A program made the position numbers and the translations under genes. Positions 19,318 to 27,343 of a stretch of DNA of 64,000 nt are shown in pieces (within the stretch, counting starts at the first letter, position 1; each line of letters begins with the position of its first letter). Under the pieces are notes generated by a model, which was not told where the DNA came from, searched no databases, and saw only the letters and a program-made list of their open reading frames with translations. Origin of the DNA: Sulfuricurvum sp. Its GTDB lineage: Bacteria; Campylobacterota; Campylobacteria; Campylobacterales; Sulfurimonadaceae. The DNA lies in contig NZ_JAQTNN010000005.1 of assembly GCF_028713855.1 (NCBI RefSeq), positions 1 through 64,000 on the forward strand, written 5' to 3'.

Positions 19318-19824
19318 TTATCTATATAATTGCCCGAAGTGATCAATATACGTTAAATACAGCCTGACTTCAAATTCGAGTTGATGGTATTGCGGTTCGA
19401 TGTGGGTGCAGAGTTTATAAAATGCTTTATTATGCTCTTTTTCTTTGAGATGGGCAAGCTCATGAGTAACGATCATCCGAAGAAACGACTCAGGGACTTT
19501 TTTAAAGAAGTGTGAAATTCGAATCTCGTTTTTAGCCTTTAACTTCCCCCCCTGAACCCGTGAGACGAAGGTATGGGTTCCCAGTGCGGAGTGCAGATCA
19601 CGGATTTTGGTGTCAAAGAGTACTTTTGAGATGGGTGCGGAGCTTCGGAAATGGGTATTCTTGAGTTCCATCACATAATCATAGAGACTTTTATCGGTGT
19701 TGTAGGGATGGGTATCGGGATATTTGAGCAAAAGCCGTTCACCCAGTGTGTCAGTATCGATCAGATGAAGGACCTGAGTCCGTATCTCTTGAGGGTAATG
19801 AGCTAAATATTTAAGGGTATGCAT
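19318..19824 (-). CDS. YgjP-like (WLM/DUF45) zinc metallopeptidase domain protein
   Basis: A 168-residue soluble protein with the zinc motif HELAHLKEKEHNKAFY: HExxH followed by a second conserved His, as in the YgjP/DUF45 family related to SprT and wss1 peptidases. The substrate is unknown. ATG 19824 is chosen because upstream in-frame starts would run into the divergent gene at 19854. The residues before the motif (KLKAKNEIRISHFFKKVPESFLRMIVT) fit the family's beta hairpin and helix. Its stop lies just beyond a dispersed repeat. Confidence 0.82.
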   Translation of the reverse strand: MHTLKYLAHYPQEIRTQVLHLIDTDTLGERLLLKYPDTHPYNTDKSLYDYVMELKNTHFRSSAPISKVLFDTKIRDLHSALGTHTFVSRVQGGKLKAKNEIRISHFFKKVPESFLRMIVTHELAHLKEKEHNKAFYKLCTHIEPQYHQLEFEVRLYLTYIDHFGQLYR

Positions 19825-19853
19825 ACGCAATTGTAGTATAGTTTCACAACATA

Positions 19854-20450
19854 ATGCAAAGGTTCGGGATGGAACATCAAAAGATCGACGAACTCGTCGC
19901 AAAGATCAAAGCACTCGAATCAGAACTGGAAATGGAACTTCATCAGGAATATGAGAAATTTACCTGTGAAATAACAAAAAAACGAGAAGAGATACTCGAA
20001 TCTTATCGGCATGATCGTCAGAGCCTATTGCGCTATTTGGCGACAACGCCGATTTTACATCTCCTGAGTGCTCCGGTGATTTGGTCTGTTCTAATTCCGG
20101 CATTGATTTTGGACGGGTTTGTCTCGATCTATCAATGGATCTGTTTTCCGATCTACAAGATTACTAAAGTCAAACGTAAAGATTATATTATCGTCGACCG
20201 CCATCGTTTGGGGTATCTCAATATTATCGAAAAACTAAACTGCCTCTATTGCAGTTATTTTGGCGGTCTGATGGCGTATATTTCCGAGATTGCCGCCCGT
20301 ACGGAACAATACTGGTGCCCGATTCGCCATGCGAGCAGGGTCAAATCAATCCATTCACGGTATCAGAAGTTTTTTGAGTACGGTGACAGCAGCCATTATC
20401 GCCATGGGATTGAACCATTAAGAAAGGAACTCATGGAGGAGAAAGAGTGA
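19854..20450 (+). CDS. Conserved membrane protein of unknown function with CxxC and CPxxH motifs
   Basis: A 198-residue protein. Residues 8-60 are a charged coiled coil (IDELVAKIKALESELEMELHQEYEKF). A long hydrophobic stretch at about 65-100 probably makes two membrane passes. The soluble part then carries LNCLYCSYFGG (CxxC) and YWCPIRHA (CPxxH), which together could bind a metal or an iron-sulfur cluster. I do not recognise a named family, though I believe related proteins occur in other Proteobacteria. A start at 19869 is also possible. Its TGA overlaps the GTG of the next gene by four bases. Confidence 0.75.
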   Translation: MQRFGMEHQKIDELVAKIKALESELEMELHQEYEKFTCEITKKREEILESYRHDRQSLLRYLATTPILHLLSAPVIWSVLIPALILDGFVSIYQWICFPIYKITKVKRKDYIIVDRHRLGYLNIIEKLNCLYCSYFGGLMAYISEIAARTEQYWCPIRHASRVKSIHSRYQKFFEYGDSSHYRHGIEPLRKELMEEKE

Positions 20451-21256
20451 AAATAGCGTTTATTGGAGATATCGTCGGTCGTCCGGGACGGACGATGATT
20501 AAAGAACACTTGTCAAAGCTCAGACGTGAACACGGCATTGATTTCGTCATCGCCAACTACGAAAATGCTTCGCACGGATTCGGTGTAACGATGAAAAATG
20601 CCAAGGAGTTGTTCGATATGGGGATCGACTGCATGAGCGGCGGGAACCATACGTGGGATAAAAAAGAGATTGAGCCGTTGTTGGAGTCGTTGCCTCTCCT
20701 GCGTCCTCACAACTACCCTGAAGGGGTAAAAGGGACAGGGTGTCGTATTTTTGACGTTGCGGGAGAAAAACTCGCTGTACTCAATATTATGGGACATTAC
20801 GGAATGCCATATGTCGATAATGCCTTTCGATGCGCTCGTGACACCGTCACAAGTCTCAAAAATGACGGAGTCGATCACATCTTCCTCGATTTCCATGCTG
20901 AGGCCTCCAGTGAGAAACGGGCTATGCTGATGCTTCTTCAGTCACAAGTTAGCGGTATTATCGGAACCCATACCCATGTGGGGAGCGATGATTTCCAGAT
21001 TGTCAAAGGGACAGCCTATATGACCGATATCGGTCTCAGCGGATGCCGTGATAACGTCATCGGTATGGATTCCAGAGTACCTTTGGAACGGTTTACCACG
21101 GGAGTATCAGGACGTTTTGAAGTCCCAGAAAAATGCCGAAAAATCCTCCAAATCGCTATTATGAATCTCGAAGAAGGAAAATGTACCGAAGCGTTCAAGC
21201 TCAAAATCTTCGATGACGGGCGTGTTTACAGAACCGATGCGTGGGTAGAAGAATAA
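20447..21256 (+). CDS. YmdB-family metallophosphoesterase (TIGR00282 type)
   Basis: A 269-residue protein of the YmdB family, which in Bacillus hydrolyses cyclic nucleotides and affects biofilm and motility choice. Metal-binding motifs: GDIVGRPGR at the N-terminus, NYENASHGFG, SGGNHTWDKKE, DFHAEASSEK and GTHTHVGSDD. TDIGLSGCRDNVIG and the C-terminal segments are typical. The start is GTG at 20447 within the previous stop (GTGA). It abuts the magIII-like gene with no gap, so it belongs to a three- or four-gene operon. Confidence 0.88.
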   Translation: MKIAFIGDIVGRPGRTMIKEHLSKLRREHGIDFVIANYENASHGFGVTMKNAKELFDMGIDCMSGGNHTWDKKEIEPLLESLPLLRPHNYPEGVKGTGCRIFDVAGEKLAVLNIMGHYGMPYVDNAFRCARDTVTSLKNDGVDHIFLDFHAEASSEKRAMLMLLQSQVSGIIGTHTHVGSDDFQIVKGTAYMTDIGLSGCRDNVIGMDSRVPLERFTTGVSGRFEVPEKCRKILQIAIMNLEEGKCTEAFKLKIFDDGRVYRTDAWVEE

Positions 21257-21913
21257 ATGGAATTACAAGATTCTTGGGACCTATTCAGCGCATTAGAGCG
21301 TTTAAAACTTCTCGAAAATTCTCCGCCGCTATGGTGGCCCTCTTATGGAACCTTTGAAGTCGTCATCGGTGCCGTCCTTACTCAAAATACCCAGTGGGAA
21401 CGTGTAAAAATCTCCCTAGACAACCTGCGTAATCTCGATCTGATAGACCCTGCTATGCTCTCTAAATGTCATAATGAAAGTCTGATGGAGCTGATCCGTC
21501 CGAGCGGTTTGTTCAAAGCCAAAGCCGCTAATCTCATCCGCTTATCACACAATATGATTGAAGAGTTCGGTGATTTCGAGACCTTTGTCCTCTCGGTAGA
21601 TCGCGACTGGCTGTTGTCTCAAAAAGGGATCGGACCTGAGACGGCGGATTCCATACTCTGTTACGCCTGCGCCCGTCCGGCTATGGTCGTCGATGCCTAC
21701 ACGGCACGACTACTGGGCGCATTCGGATATGAGTTCGAAAGTTATGATGAACTTCAGGAGTGGTGCGAAGCAGGGGTACGAGGCTATTTCGACACCGTTC
21801 AGCTTCCCGCCGCATTTGCGCGGTTTCATGGGATGATAGTGGAGTATGTGAAGAAGAATAGTAAGGGGAAAGTGGTTAAAATCGAAGAAATTAATATAGG
21901 ATTATTAAGATGA
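21257..21913 (+). CDS. magIII: 3-methyladenine DNA glycosylase, MagIII type (HhH-GPD)
   Basis: A 218-residue base-excision glycosylase of the endonuclease III superfamily. The helix-hairpin-helix is LLSQKGIGPETADSILCYA, and the catalytic aspartate is in VVDAYTARLL. The lysine that gives endonuclease III its lyase activity (GRKTAN) is glutamate here (GPETAD), and the C-terminal four-cysteine iron-sulfur cluster is absent. Both features are those of the monofunctional Helicobacter MagIII. It would remove alkylated purines. The stop overlaps the next ATG (ATGA). Confidence 0.85.
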   Translation: MELQDSWDLFSALERLKLLENSPPLWWPSYGTFEVVIGAVLTQNTQWERVKISLDNLRNLDLIDPAMLSKCHNESLMELIRPSGLFKAKAANLIRLSHNMIEEFGDFETFVLSVDRDWLLSQKGIGPETADSILCYACARPAMVVDAYTARLLGAFGYEFESYDELQEWCEAGVRGYFDTVQLPAAFARFHGMIVEYVKKNSKGKVVKIEEINIGLLR

Positions 21914-22356
21914 CATGGGCAAAGCTTCTAAAAATTCTTTTTTGGATTGTAGTGATTGGAATCATTGCTTTTATTATCTTGGTCATGACAATATTTTATA
22001 TTTTAGGTAAAGATTTAGTAAGTGAAATTGAAACACATAGACATGTATCTCCAGATAGAAAGCTTGATGCCGTTGTCATCGAAGCTGATGCAGGTGCACT
22101 GACTACTTCTGTAATGCAAAGACTATATATTGTAAAACGAGGCGATCAACTATCTGGAAAGGCTGTTGCAGTTATTGATAGTCCTGTCATTAAGAATAAA
22201 GAGACAAATTCTACAAAATATGGGGTTATAGTTCAATGGAAATCACCGAGTGAATTGGTAGTTCAATATTCTGACGCGAAACATATTTATATGAATCATT
22301 CAACGGTGGAAGTGAATGACGAAAAAATTCATATTGAATTTGATGAAATGAAGTAA
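21910..22356 (+). CDS. Unknown membrane-anchored protein, AT-rich
   Basis: A 148-residue protein with one strong N-terminal membrane helix (about residue 6-33) and a soluble beta-rich remainder (RRHVSPDRKLDAVVIEADAG type start, VQWKSPSELVVQYSD). I recognise no family with confidence. Codon use and base composition are clearly more AT-rich than those of magIII and ymdB upstream. The ATG uses the magIII stop (ATGA). Probably a recent acquisition that rides on the operon. The C-terminus is followed directly by convergent ywbE. Confidence 0.62.
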   Translation: MTWAKLLKILFWIVVIGIIAFIILVMTIFYILGKDLVSEIETHRHVSPDRKLDAVVIEADAGALTTSVMQRLYIVKRGDQLSGKAVAVIDSPVIKNKETNSTKYGVIVQWKSPSELVVQYSDAKHIYMNHSTVEVNDEKIHIEFDEMK

Positions 22357-22365
22357 GACTGCTAA

Positions 22366-22557
22366 TTAAAACACCTCTTTAACCCGTCCCACTTCCCCAC
22401 CCATCAATCGCACTTTTATCCCATGCGGATGGTTGGATGATTTGGTGAGGATGTCACGAACAACCCCCTCGGTCAGTCTACCCGTCGATTGATCCTCTTT
22501 GAGGACGATGCTCACCCGTTTGCCTGACATGATATTTTTCCGTTCTTTGCCGTCCAT
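22366..22557 (-). CDS. YwbE-family (DUF2196) protein, copy 1
   Basis: A 63-residue basic protein: GKRVSIVLKEDQSTGRL, then TEGVVRDILT and HPHGIKVRL, the YwbE signature. Function unknown; the fold is presumed a small beta barrel. The ATG at 22557 follows AAGGAT. It differs from the copy at 25716 by three residues only, while the DNA differs at many silent positions. It lies downstream of a HEPN/MNT pair and a truncated HAD gene, whereas copy 2 lies directly after an intact HAD gene. Confidence 0.88.
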   Translation of the reverse strand: MDGKERKNIMSGKRVSIVLKEDQSTGRLTEGVVRDILTKSSNHPHGIKVRLMGGEVGRVKEVF

Positions 22558-22622
22558 TGTTGATCCTTGCTCTTTGTTTTTATAGGGAGTTATACTGGAT
22601 TTTGAAAAATTGTAGTCGTCTC

Positions 22623-23012
22623 TCATTGTCCGATTTTTTGTTTTGTTTGTTTGTAGATTGTTTTGGCAAATTCATAAAACTCTTTTGCCTCTTCGACGGA
22701 TGGTTTTCCGTTGGGCATCAAGCCGAAATCTCCGGGATAACGGGACTCAATATAGAGTTCGTCGAGGGTATGAAATAGATCGGTATCATCGCATACCAAT
22801 TCAGATTTATTGAGGTCGAAGAGTTTATTGAGTGAATGAATTTTCGGGACATTTTCGCCGTTTTCTTCCATGAGTGCTTTAAAAGCTTTTTCGATTGCCT
22901 GCTGAGAATGAAACGCGACGAGATGAGTTAGATGAGGTTGTGAGAGGATTTGCTCGATGACATCGAGATCATCGGAGGCGGCTTGGAGCCATGCTTGGCT
23001 AAGCCGATTCAT
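22623..23012 (-). CDS. HEPN-domain protein (toxin-like partner of the nucleotidyltransferase)
   Basis: A 129-residue helical protein of the HEPN family. Typical segments are LVAFHSQQAIEKAFKALME, KIHSLNKLF and YIESRYPGD. In HEPN/MNT pairs this partner is often a ribonuclease-like toxin or the substrate-binding unit. The canonical RxxxxH is not obvious here, which would suit the non-nuclease branch. It overlaps the nucleotidyltransferase upstream by 14 bases, so they form one module. This is the first of three such modules in the window. Confidence 0.82.
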   Translation of the reverse strand: MNRLSQAWLQAASDDLDVIEQILSQPHLTHLVAFHSQQAIEKAFKALMEENGENVPKIHSLNKLFDLNKSELVCDDTDLFHTLDELYIESRYPGDFGLMPNGKPSVEEAKEFYEFAKTIYKQTKQKIGQ

Positions 23013-23340
23013 AGAGCTTGACCCCTTTGGTCGTAATCTCTCTCGAAAATGAACTGTTCATAGCGATAAACTCTCGGTGCATTGCCTTGGTATGGACGAT
23101 CAAATCGGTGGGATGGGTTCGAACAATATTTTCCAACGCTTTTGCAACTTTGAGATAGACTCGGTTTTTTTCGCCCCAGTTTTGAGGGATAAACTCATCA
23201 TCTGTCACAACATATAAATCAATATCACTATTCTCTGTAGGCTCACCATAGGCATAGCTTCCGAATAAAACGACCTGCATGGGATTAAGAGGCGTTAGTT
23301 GAGTAATGATTTGATCTTTCAGTGCATTGGTTAACTTCAT
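22999..23340 (-). CDS. Minimal nucleotidyltransferase (MNT), module 1
   Basis: A 113-residue protein with the nucleotidyltransferase signature VVLFGSYAYGEPTENSDIDLYVV (GSxxxG followed by SDxDL) and a third acidic residue expected in TDLIVH. In MNT/HEPN modules the enzyme AMPylates its HEPN partner and acts as antitoxin. It is first in the pair, overlapping the HEPN gene. The pair lies between a HAD gene remnant and ywbE copy 1, a position where copy 2 of the duplication has nothing. Confidence 0.87.
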   Translation of the reverse strand: MKLTNALKDQIITQLTPLNPMQVVLFGSYAYGEPTENSDIDLYVVTDDEFIPQNWGEKNRVYLKVAKALENIVRTHPTDLIVHTKAMHREFIAMNSSFSREITTKGVKLYESA

Positions 23341-23376
23341 GAGAAGATTATAACAGATTTTTGATTTCTTTAAGAA

Positions 23377-23520
23377 TTACGGTAACAAGTCTAGCAATTC
23401 TTCGAGCGTTTTGATCCGATGGGTCGCCGCGCTAAAATCGTGGTTTTCGGTAAATCGGTTGTGGACGATGATGCACTCGATCCCGCGTTTAATGATCTCT
23501 ACTATAATGTCAAGGTGATG
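23377..23520 (-). pseudogene. C-terminal remnant of a HAD-superfamily phosphatase
   Basis: The minus strand reads 47 codons ending at TAA (23379-23377). The last 34 residues, from IECIIVHNRFTENHDFSAA to KTLEELLDLLP, are almost identical to the C-terminus of the intact HAD protein at 25918. The first dozen codons may correspond to the region before it with an internal loss of about eight codons (IIVEIIKRG against IIIEDSERG). No start or N-terminal domain remains. It is one arm of an old HAD-ywbE duplication. Confidence 0.82.
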
Positions 23521-23535
23521 TATGGGTAATTTATT

Positions 23536-23922
23536 TTAACTAGGATTACTATCTTGCTCTTTGATATACGCATACTCTTCGTCCGTAAAGATTCTCGAAC
23601 GGGTGATAAACTGATATCCTAAATCAATCTCTAATGAAAACGAGTTTCCAAACGCACTTTTTTCTTCTTTGACATCGATAATAATTTGGGAATGTCTGAA
23701 ATATTCGAATTGGTCTTTGTCGATAAAAAACTCGCATCCACATATCTCACCGAGTTTGACATTTCTGCTGGGAACGTAAAAATCGCTTTTTTCATAGCAC
23801 ATCGGAGCTGTTCCGTCACAGCATCCGCCGCTTTGGTTAAAAACTAATTCGCCGTTTTGTTTTTTTAATATTTCGATGACTTCTGCGGCTTTGGGGGTGA
23901 GGGATAATCGTTCTATATTCAT
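23536..23922 (-). CDS. DUF779 protein, aldehyde dehydrogenase partner
   Basis: A 128-residue soluble protein of the DUF779 family. It is cysteine-rich in the first half (GGCCDGTAPMCYEKS, GEICGCEFF), suggesting metal or redox chemistry. Genes of this family are typically found next to ExaC/AldB-type aldehyde dehydrogenases, and here it directly follows one with a 71-base gap. Its molecular role is unknown. A HAD remnant lies downstream. Confidence 0.85.
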   Translation of the reverse strand: MNIERLSLTPKAAEVIEILKKQNGELVFNQSGGCCDGTAPMCYEKSDFYVPSRNVKLGEICGCEFFIDKDQFEYFRHSQIIIDVKEEKSAFGNSFSLEIDLGYQFITRSRIFTDEEYAYIKEQDSNPS

Positions 23923-23993
23923 ACTAAATTCCTAAGATGCACTATGTACGGGATCAAAACGATTTTGACCCCGTTCGAATTTTCAACTATCGA

Positions 23994-25490
23994 TTAAAAA
24001 AATCCCATAGCACTTTTGTTGTAAGAGGTCAAAATATTTTTCGTATGACGGTATGAGTTCAACATCATCATGTGCGTCTCTCTGCCGAGACCCGATTTTT
24101 TGTATCCGCCGAATGATGCGTGTGACGGGTACATGTGATAGCAGTTCACCCAAACACGGCCGGCTTCGATTCCACGGCTGATTTTATGGAGTTGATGTGC
24201 ATCGCGTGACCATACCCCTGAACCCAATCCGTAGATGGTATCGTTGGCGATAGCCAATGCTTCTTCTTCGTCTTTAAAGGTTGTAACGGCAAGAACCGGT
24301 CCGAAAATCTCTTCTTGGAAGATGCGCATTTTATTGTGACCTTTGAATACGGTCGGCTGGATATAGAATCCGTTCGGATACGTTGCAGACTCATACACCT
24401 CTCCGCCGATGAGACACTCAGCCCCTTCTTCTTTACCGATTTTGATGTATTCGAGGATCTTCTCTTTTTGGTTCAGTGAACATTGAGCACCCATCATGTT
24501 GGCTACATCCAACGGATTTCCTAATTTGATCGCTTCCATCCGCTCTAAAACACGTTTCATAAACGGTTCATAGATCGACTCTTGAATCAATGCGCGTGAA
24601 GGACACGTACACACTTCACCGGAGTTAAACGCGAATAGAATCAACCCTTCAATCGCTTTATCAAAGAACTCATCATCGGCAGCCATAATCGACTCAAAGA
24701 AGATATTCGGAGATTTACCACCCAATTCCAACGTCGTAGGGATGATGTTCTCTGTCGCATATTGCATGATTAACTGACCCGTTGTCGTCTCACCGGTAAA
24801 TCCGACTTTTTTAACATGAGGATGGGTTGATAGGTATTTACCGATTTTTCCGCCGGCACCGTTGATAATATTAACGACCCCTTTTGGAAGGACATCTTGG
24901 ATCGCTTCCATCAAAAGTAGAATGGACATAGGGGTAGCAGAAGCCGGTTTCATGACGATACAGTTACCTGCCGCCAATGCCGGAGCCAGTTTCCATGCCG
25001 CCATCAATAGCGGGAAATTCCAAGGAATGATTTGCGCGACAACACCGTACGGCTCATAAATTTCTTGAGAAATGGTTGTTTCGTCGATATCGGCCACGGT
25101 ACCTGACTCGGCTCGGATGACGGACGCGAAATATCGGAAGTGATCCACAACCAAAGGGATATCTGCAAATAAAGTTTCTCGGATCGTTTTACCGTTATCC
25201 AACGTCTCTGCAATCGCTAACGCTTCCAAGTTTGCTTCGATCGCATCGGCAACTTTATTGAGCATAATACTTCGTTCTACGACGGAAGTATGTTTGTAGG
25301 ATTGAAATGCTTTGTTTGCGGCTTGAATTGCCAGTTCGACATCGGCTTCATTCGATCTTGGAATTTTTGTTAAAACTTCACCGTCAACGGGAGAGATATT
25401 GTCAAAATATTCGCCACTTTGTGGAGCTAACCATTCTCCACCAATGAAGTTCTCATATTGAGCTTTGTAAGTCGGTTTTGTGTATGCCAC
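23994..25490 (-). CDS. NAD-dependent aldehyde dehydrogenase, ExaC/AldB type
   Basis: A 498-residue enzyme oxidising short aldehydes (acetaldehyde is usual for this clade) to acids. Catalytic Glu255 lies in PTTLELGGKSPN and Cys294 in FNSGEVCTCPSRAL, the AldB/ExaC form of the site. The PWNFPLLMAAWKLAPALAAGN and EEIFGPV segments are intact. I place the start at GTG 25490, with AAAGGA seven bases before it. A longer in-frame start adds 24 residues but has no ribosome-binding site and no family match. Co-transcribed with DUF779. The gap upstream (25491-25715) holds no further gene. Confidence 0.92.
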   Translation of the reverse strand: MAYTKPTYKAQYENFIGGEWLAPQSGEYFDNISPVDGEVLTKIPRSNEADVELAIQAANKAFQSYKHTSVVERSIMLNKVADAIEANLEALAIAETLDNGKTIRETLFADIPLVVDHFRYFASVIRAESGTVADIDETTISQEIYEPYGVVAQIIPWNFPLLMAAWKLAPALAAGNCIVMKPASATPMSILLLMEAIQDVLPKGVVNIINGAGGKIGKYLSTHPHVKKVGFTGETTTGQLIMQYATENIIPTTLELGGKSPNIFFESIMAADDEFFDKAIEGLILFAFNSGEVCTCPSRALIQESIYEPFMKRVLERMEAIKLGNPLDVANMMGAQCSLNQKEKILEYIKIGKEEGAECLIGGEVYESATYPNGFYIQPTVFKGHNKMRIFQEEIFGPVLAVTTFKDEEEALAIANDTIYGLGSGVWSRDAHQLHKISRGIEAGRVWVNCYHMYPSHASFGGYKKSGLGRETHMMMLNSYRHTKNILTSYNKSAMGFF

Positions 25491-25715
25491 TGTTTTTTCC
25501 TTTGATTCAATTTCATTAAGAAACTTGACGGAATTCTTTCCAGCAATTTTTTCTCTGAGCATACTTTATACTACTTCTATAGCTTGAAAATAGCGGTCTC
25601 GAAAGTGCCTGTTTTTCGGCTATATCTAGGTGGTTTCAGGGGATGATTAGAGTGTATGTGCAGTGCAACGGTAAGGATTTTTTTTAAATACTGTAGGATT
25701 GTCGTTTAAAGAGGC

Positions 25716-25907
25716 TCAAAAGACCTCTTTAACCCGTCCTACTTCTCCGCTCATCAACCGCACTTTGATCCCGTGCGGATGGGAGGGTGATTTGGTGAGA
25801 ATATCACGGACAACCCCTTCGGTTAATCTTCCTGTGGATTGATCCTCTTTGAGGACGATGCTCACCCGTTTGCCCGACATGATATTTTTTCGTTCTTTGC
25901 CGTCCAT
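25716..25907 (-). CDS. YwbE-family (DUF2196) protein, copy 2
   Basis: A 63-residue near-twin of the protein at 22366; the three differences are at SN/PS in the DILTKS-HPHG segment and G/S in LMGG. The ATG follows AAGGAG. It starts 10 bases after the stop of an intact HAD phosphatase, so this HAD-ywbE order is probably the ancestral state of the duplicated pair. Function unknown. Confidence 0.88.
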   Translation of the reverse strand: MDGKERKNIMSGKRVSIVLKEDQSTGRLTEGVVRDILTKSPSHPHGIKVRLMSGEVGRVKEVF

Positions 25908-25917
25908 GTGTATCTCC

Positions 25918-26550
25918 TTAGTTGAGTAGTGTTATAAGTTCTTCGAGTGTTTTGATCCGATGCGCTGCCGCGCTAAAGTCATGCTTTTCGGTAAAGCGGT
26001 TGTGGACGATGACACACTCGATCCCTGCCGCAACGGCGGAGCGCAGCCCCCGCTCCGAATCCTCGATAATGATCGTCTCGTGCTTCTCTCCCCCTAATCT
26101 CTCCCATCCCATCAAGTAGGGGTCGGGGTAGGGTTTGGCACGGGGGTACTCACCGCTGCAGAGGACGAAGTCCATGTAATCGGCTATCCCTCTGTCGGCA
26201 TGGATGAGCTCGAAATCGCACCGCAACGCTGAGGTGACGATCCCCATGCGGTATCGGTGTGAGAGTTGTTCTAGTACCTCTTTGACACCGGAAATAGCGA
26301 TCTCTTCGGTTCGGAGATAGTGTTGATAAAGTTCGTTTCGCTGTGCGCGCCATTTGTCGGTCTCAGAGATCGGTACCCCCGCTTCTTCGGCGATCAAAAA
26401 GGCACTCTCTCCTGCGATCATAATGTCGTGGTAGCGATCTTCGCTCAGATGAAATCCCATGGTGTTTAATACCTCGGCGCTGGCAGTGTAGTACCAGTGT
26501 TCGGTATCGACGAGTACTCCGTCATTGTCAAAAAGGATCTGTGTTTTCAT
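25918..26550 (-). CDS. HAD-superfamily (subfamily IA) phosphatase
   Basis: A 210-residue phosphatase or phosphoglucomutase-like hydrolase. Motif I is LFDNDGVLVDT, with the catalytic Asp pair; the usual DFDG is DNDG here. Motif II is IVTSALR, the lysine motif KPYPDPYLMG, and motif IV IIIEDSERGLRSAVAAG. The helical cap lies at about 15-85. The substrate is not predictable; sugar phosphates are common for this group. A truncated second copy lies at 23377. Confidence 0.88.
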   Translation of the reverse strand: MKTQILFDNDGVLVDTEHWYYTASAEVLNTMGFHLSEDRYHDIMIAGESAFLIAEEAGVPISETDKWRAQRNELYQHYLRTEEIAISGVKEVLEQLSHRYRMGIVTSALRCDFELIHADRGIADYMDFVLCSGEYPRAKPYPDPYLMGWERLGGEKHETIIIEDSERGLRSAVAAGIECVIVHNRFTEKHDFSAAAHRIKTLEELITLLN

Positions 26551-26666
26551 GGATGGAATTGTACCGTTGTTACCTTACCGTTATCATTACTCTTCTCACC
26601 TAGACGAAAAGTATAGATAGAACTGTATTTGCATACCCATAAACAATATTATGCCAAAGGGGAACT

Positions 26667-27266
26667 ATGACGATCGACGTCAATCTGCATCGCACAGACG
26701 AGGATTTTTTTGATAATCTTGATGAGATTATGGAAGATAGCATGGTGCAGATGTTTATTTTACATCCGTCGACGATGGCTGAACTCGAACATTCTAAAAA
26801 GGTTGCAGCGGAGTATGGGAGTGTTTTTTATTCTATTCCTCTGAGCTTGCATCATGAAGCCGACGAAAATTGTGTAGCTTTTTCGATCCAAAGTGATGAG
26901 GATAGTGCTCTTCTCCCAGTATCGGGCAAACCGATCATGATTGATGAATCCCGACTCAATGATGCTGCCGTGTATGATTTGAGCAGCTGTAAAGGGATTA
27001 TCCTTAATGCGACGCGTGAACATACCGCATTGTCGAATTTTCATCTCGCTCTCGGTGCAGAGAATATAGGAGCGTTTGATACTGATACGTTAAGCGGTTT
27101 GAGTATGGATCAGATTGTCCTGCAAAGCAGTTATCCCCTTCATGGATTTGACGAGATTTCCGATGCGGTAAAAGTGATTTCAGATGCTATGCTCCGACCC
27201 GAACAGAGTATTATCGCCCGAGCGACGAAAAGTTCATTGGAGTTATTCGGGTTTCGTAAAAGTTGA
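26667..27266 (+). CDS. Conserved protein, possibly a degenerate TatD-like hydrolase
   Basis: A 199-residue soluble protein. The C-terminal half has the layout of TatD nucleases: a strand ending AFDTDTLSG, then LSMDQIVLQSSYPLHGFDEI where TatD has its ETD aspartate, then RPEQSIIARATKSSLELFGF as in the closing helix. The metal-binding histidines (HxH, H, H) are not in place, and the protein is about 60 residues shorter than TatD. Hence a catalytically dead relative is possible. This is a weak, motif-level inference. It is followed by a small lipoprotein gene. Confidence 0.6.
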   Translation: MTIDVNLHRTDEDFFDNLDEIMEDSMVQMFILHPSTMAELEHSKKVAAEYGSVFYSIPLSLHHEADENCVAFSIQSDEDSALLPVSGKPIMIDESRLNDAAVYDLSSCKGIILNATREHTALSNFHLALGAENIGAFDTDTLSGLSMDQIVLQSSYPLHGFDEISDAVKVISDAMLRPEQSIIARATKSSLELFGFRKS

Positions 27267-27343
27267 GAGCGCAGGGGTATAAACAGAGGATAAACACTAA
27301 ACGCGTTATAATTTTGTTACAACTTGAAATTTTAGGAGACTAT

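Noticed and set aside
23377-23520. The HAD remnant as a small intact gene of its own
   Set aside because: It has no start codon with a ribosome-binding site, lacks the catalytic aspartate motif, and matches only the end of the intact gene.
25491-25715. Gap of 225 bases before the aldehyde dehydrogenase, examined for a missed gene or sigma-54 site
   Set aside because: No open frame with coding features and no convincing promoter; only a weak TATAAA near the gene start.
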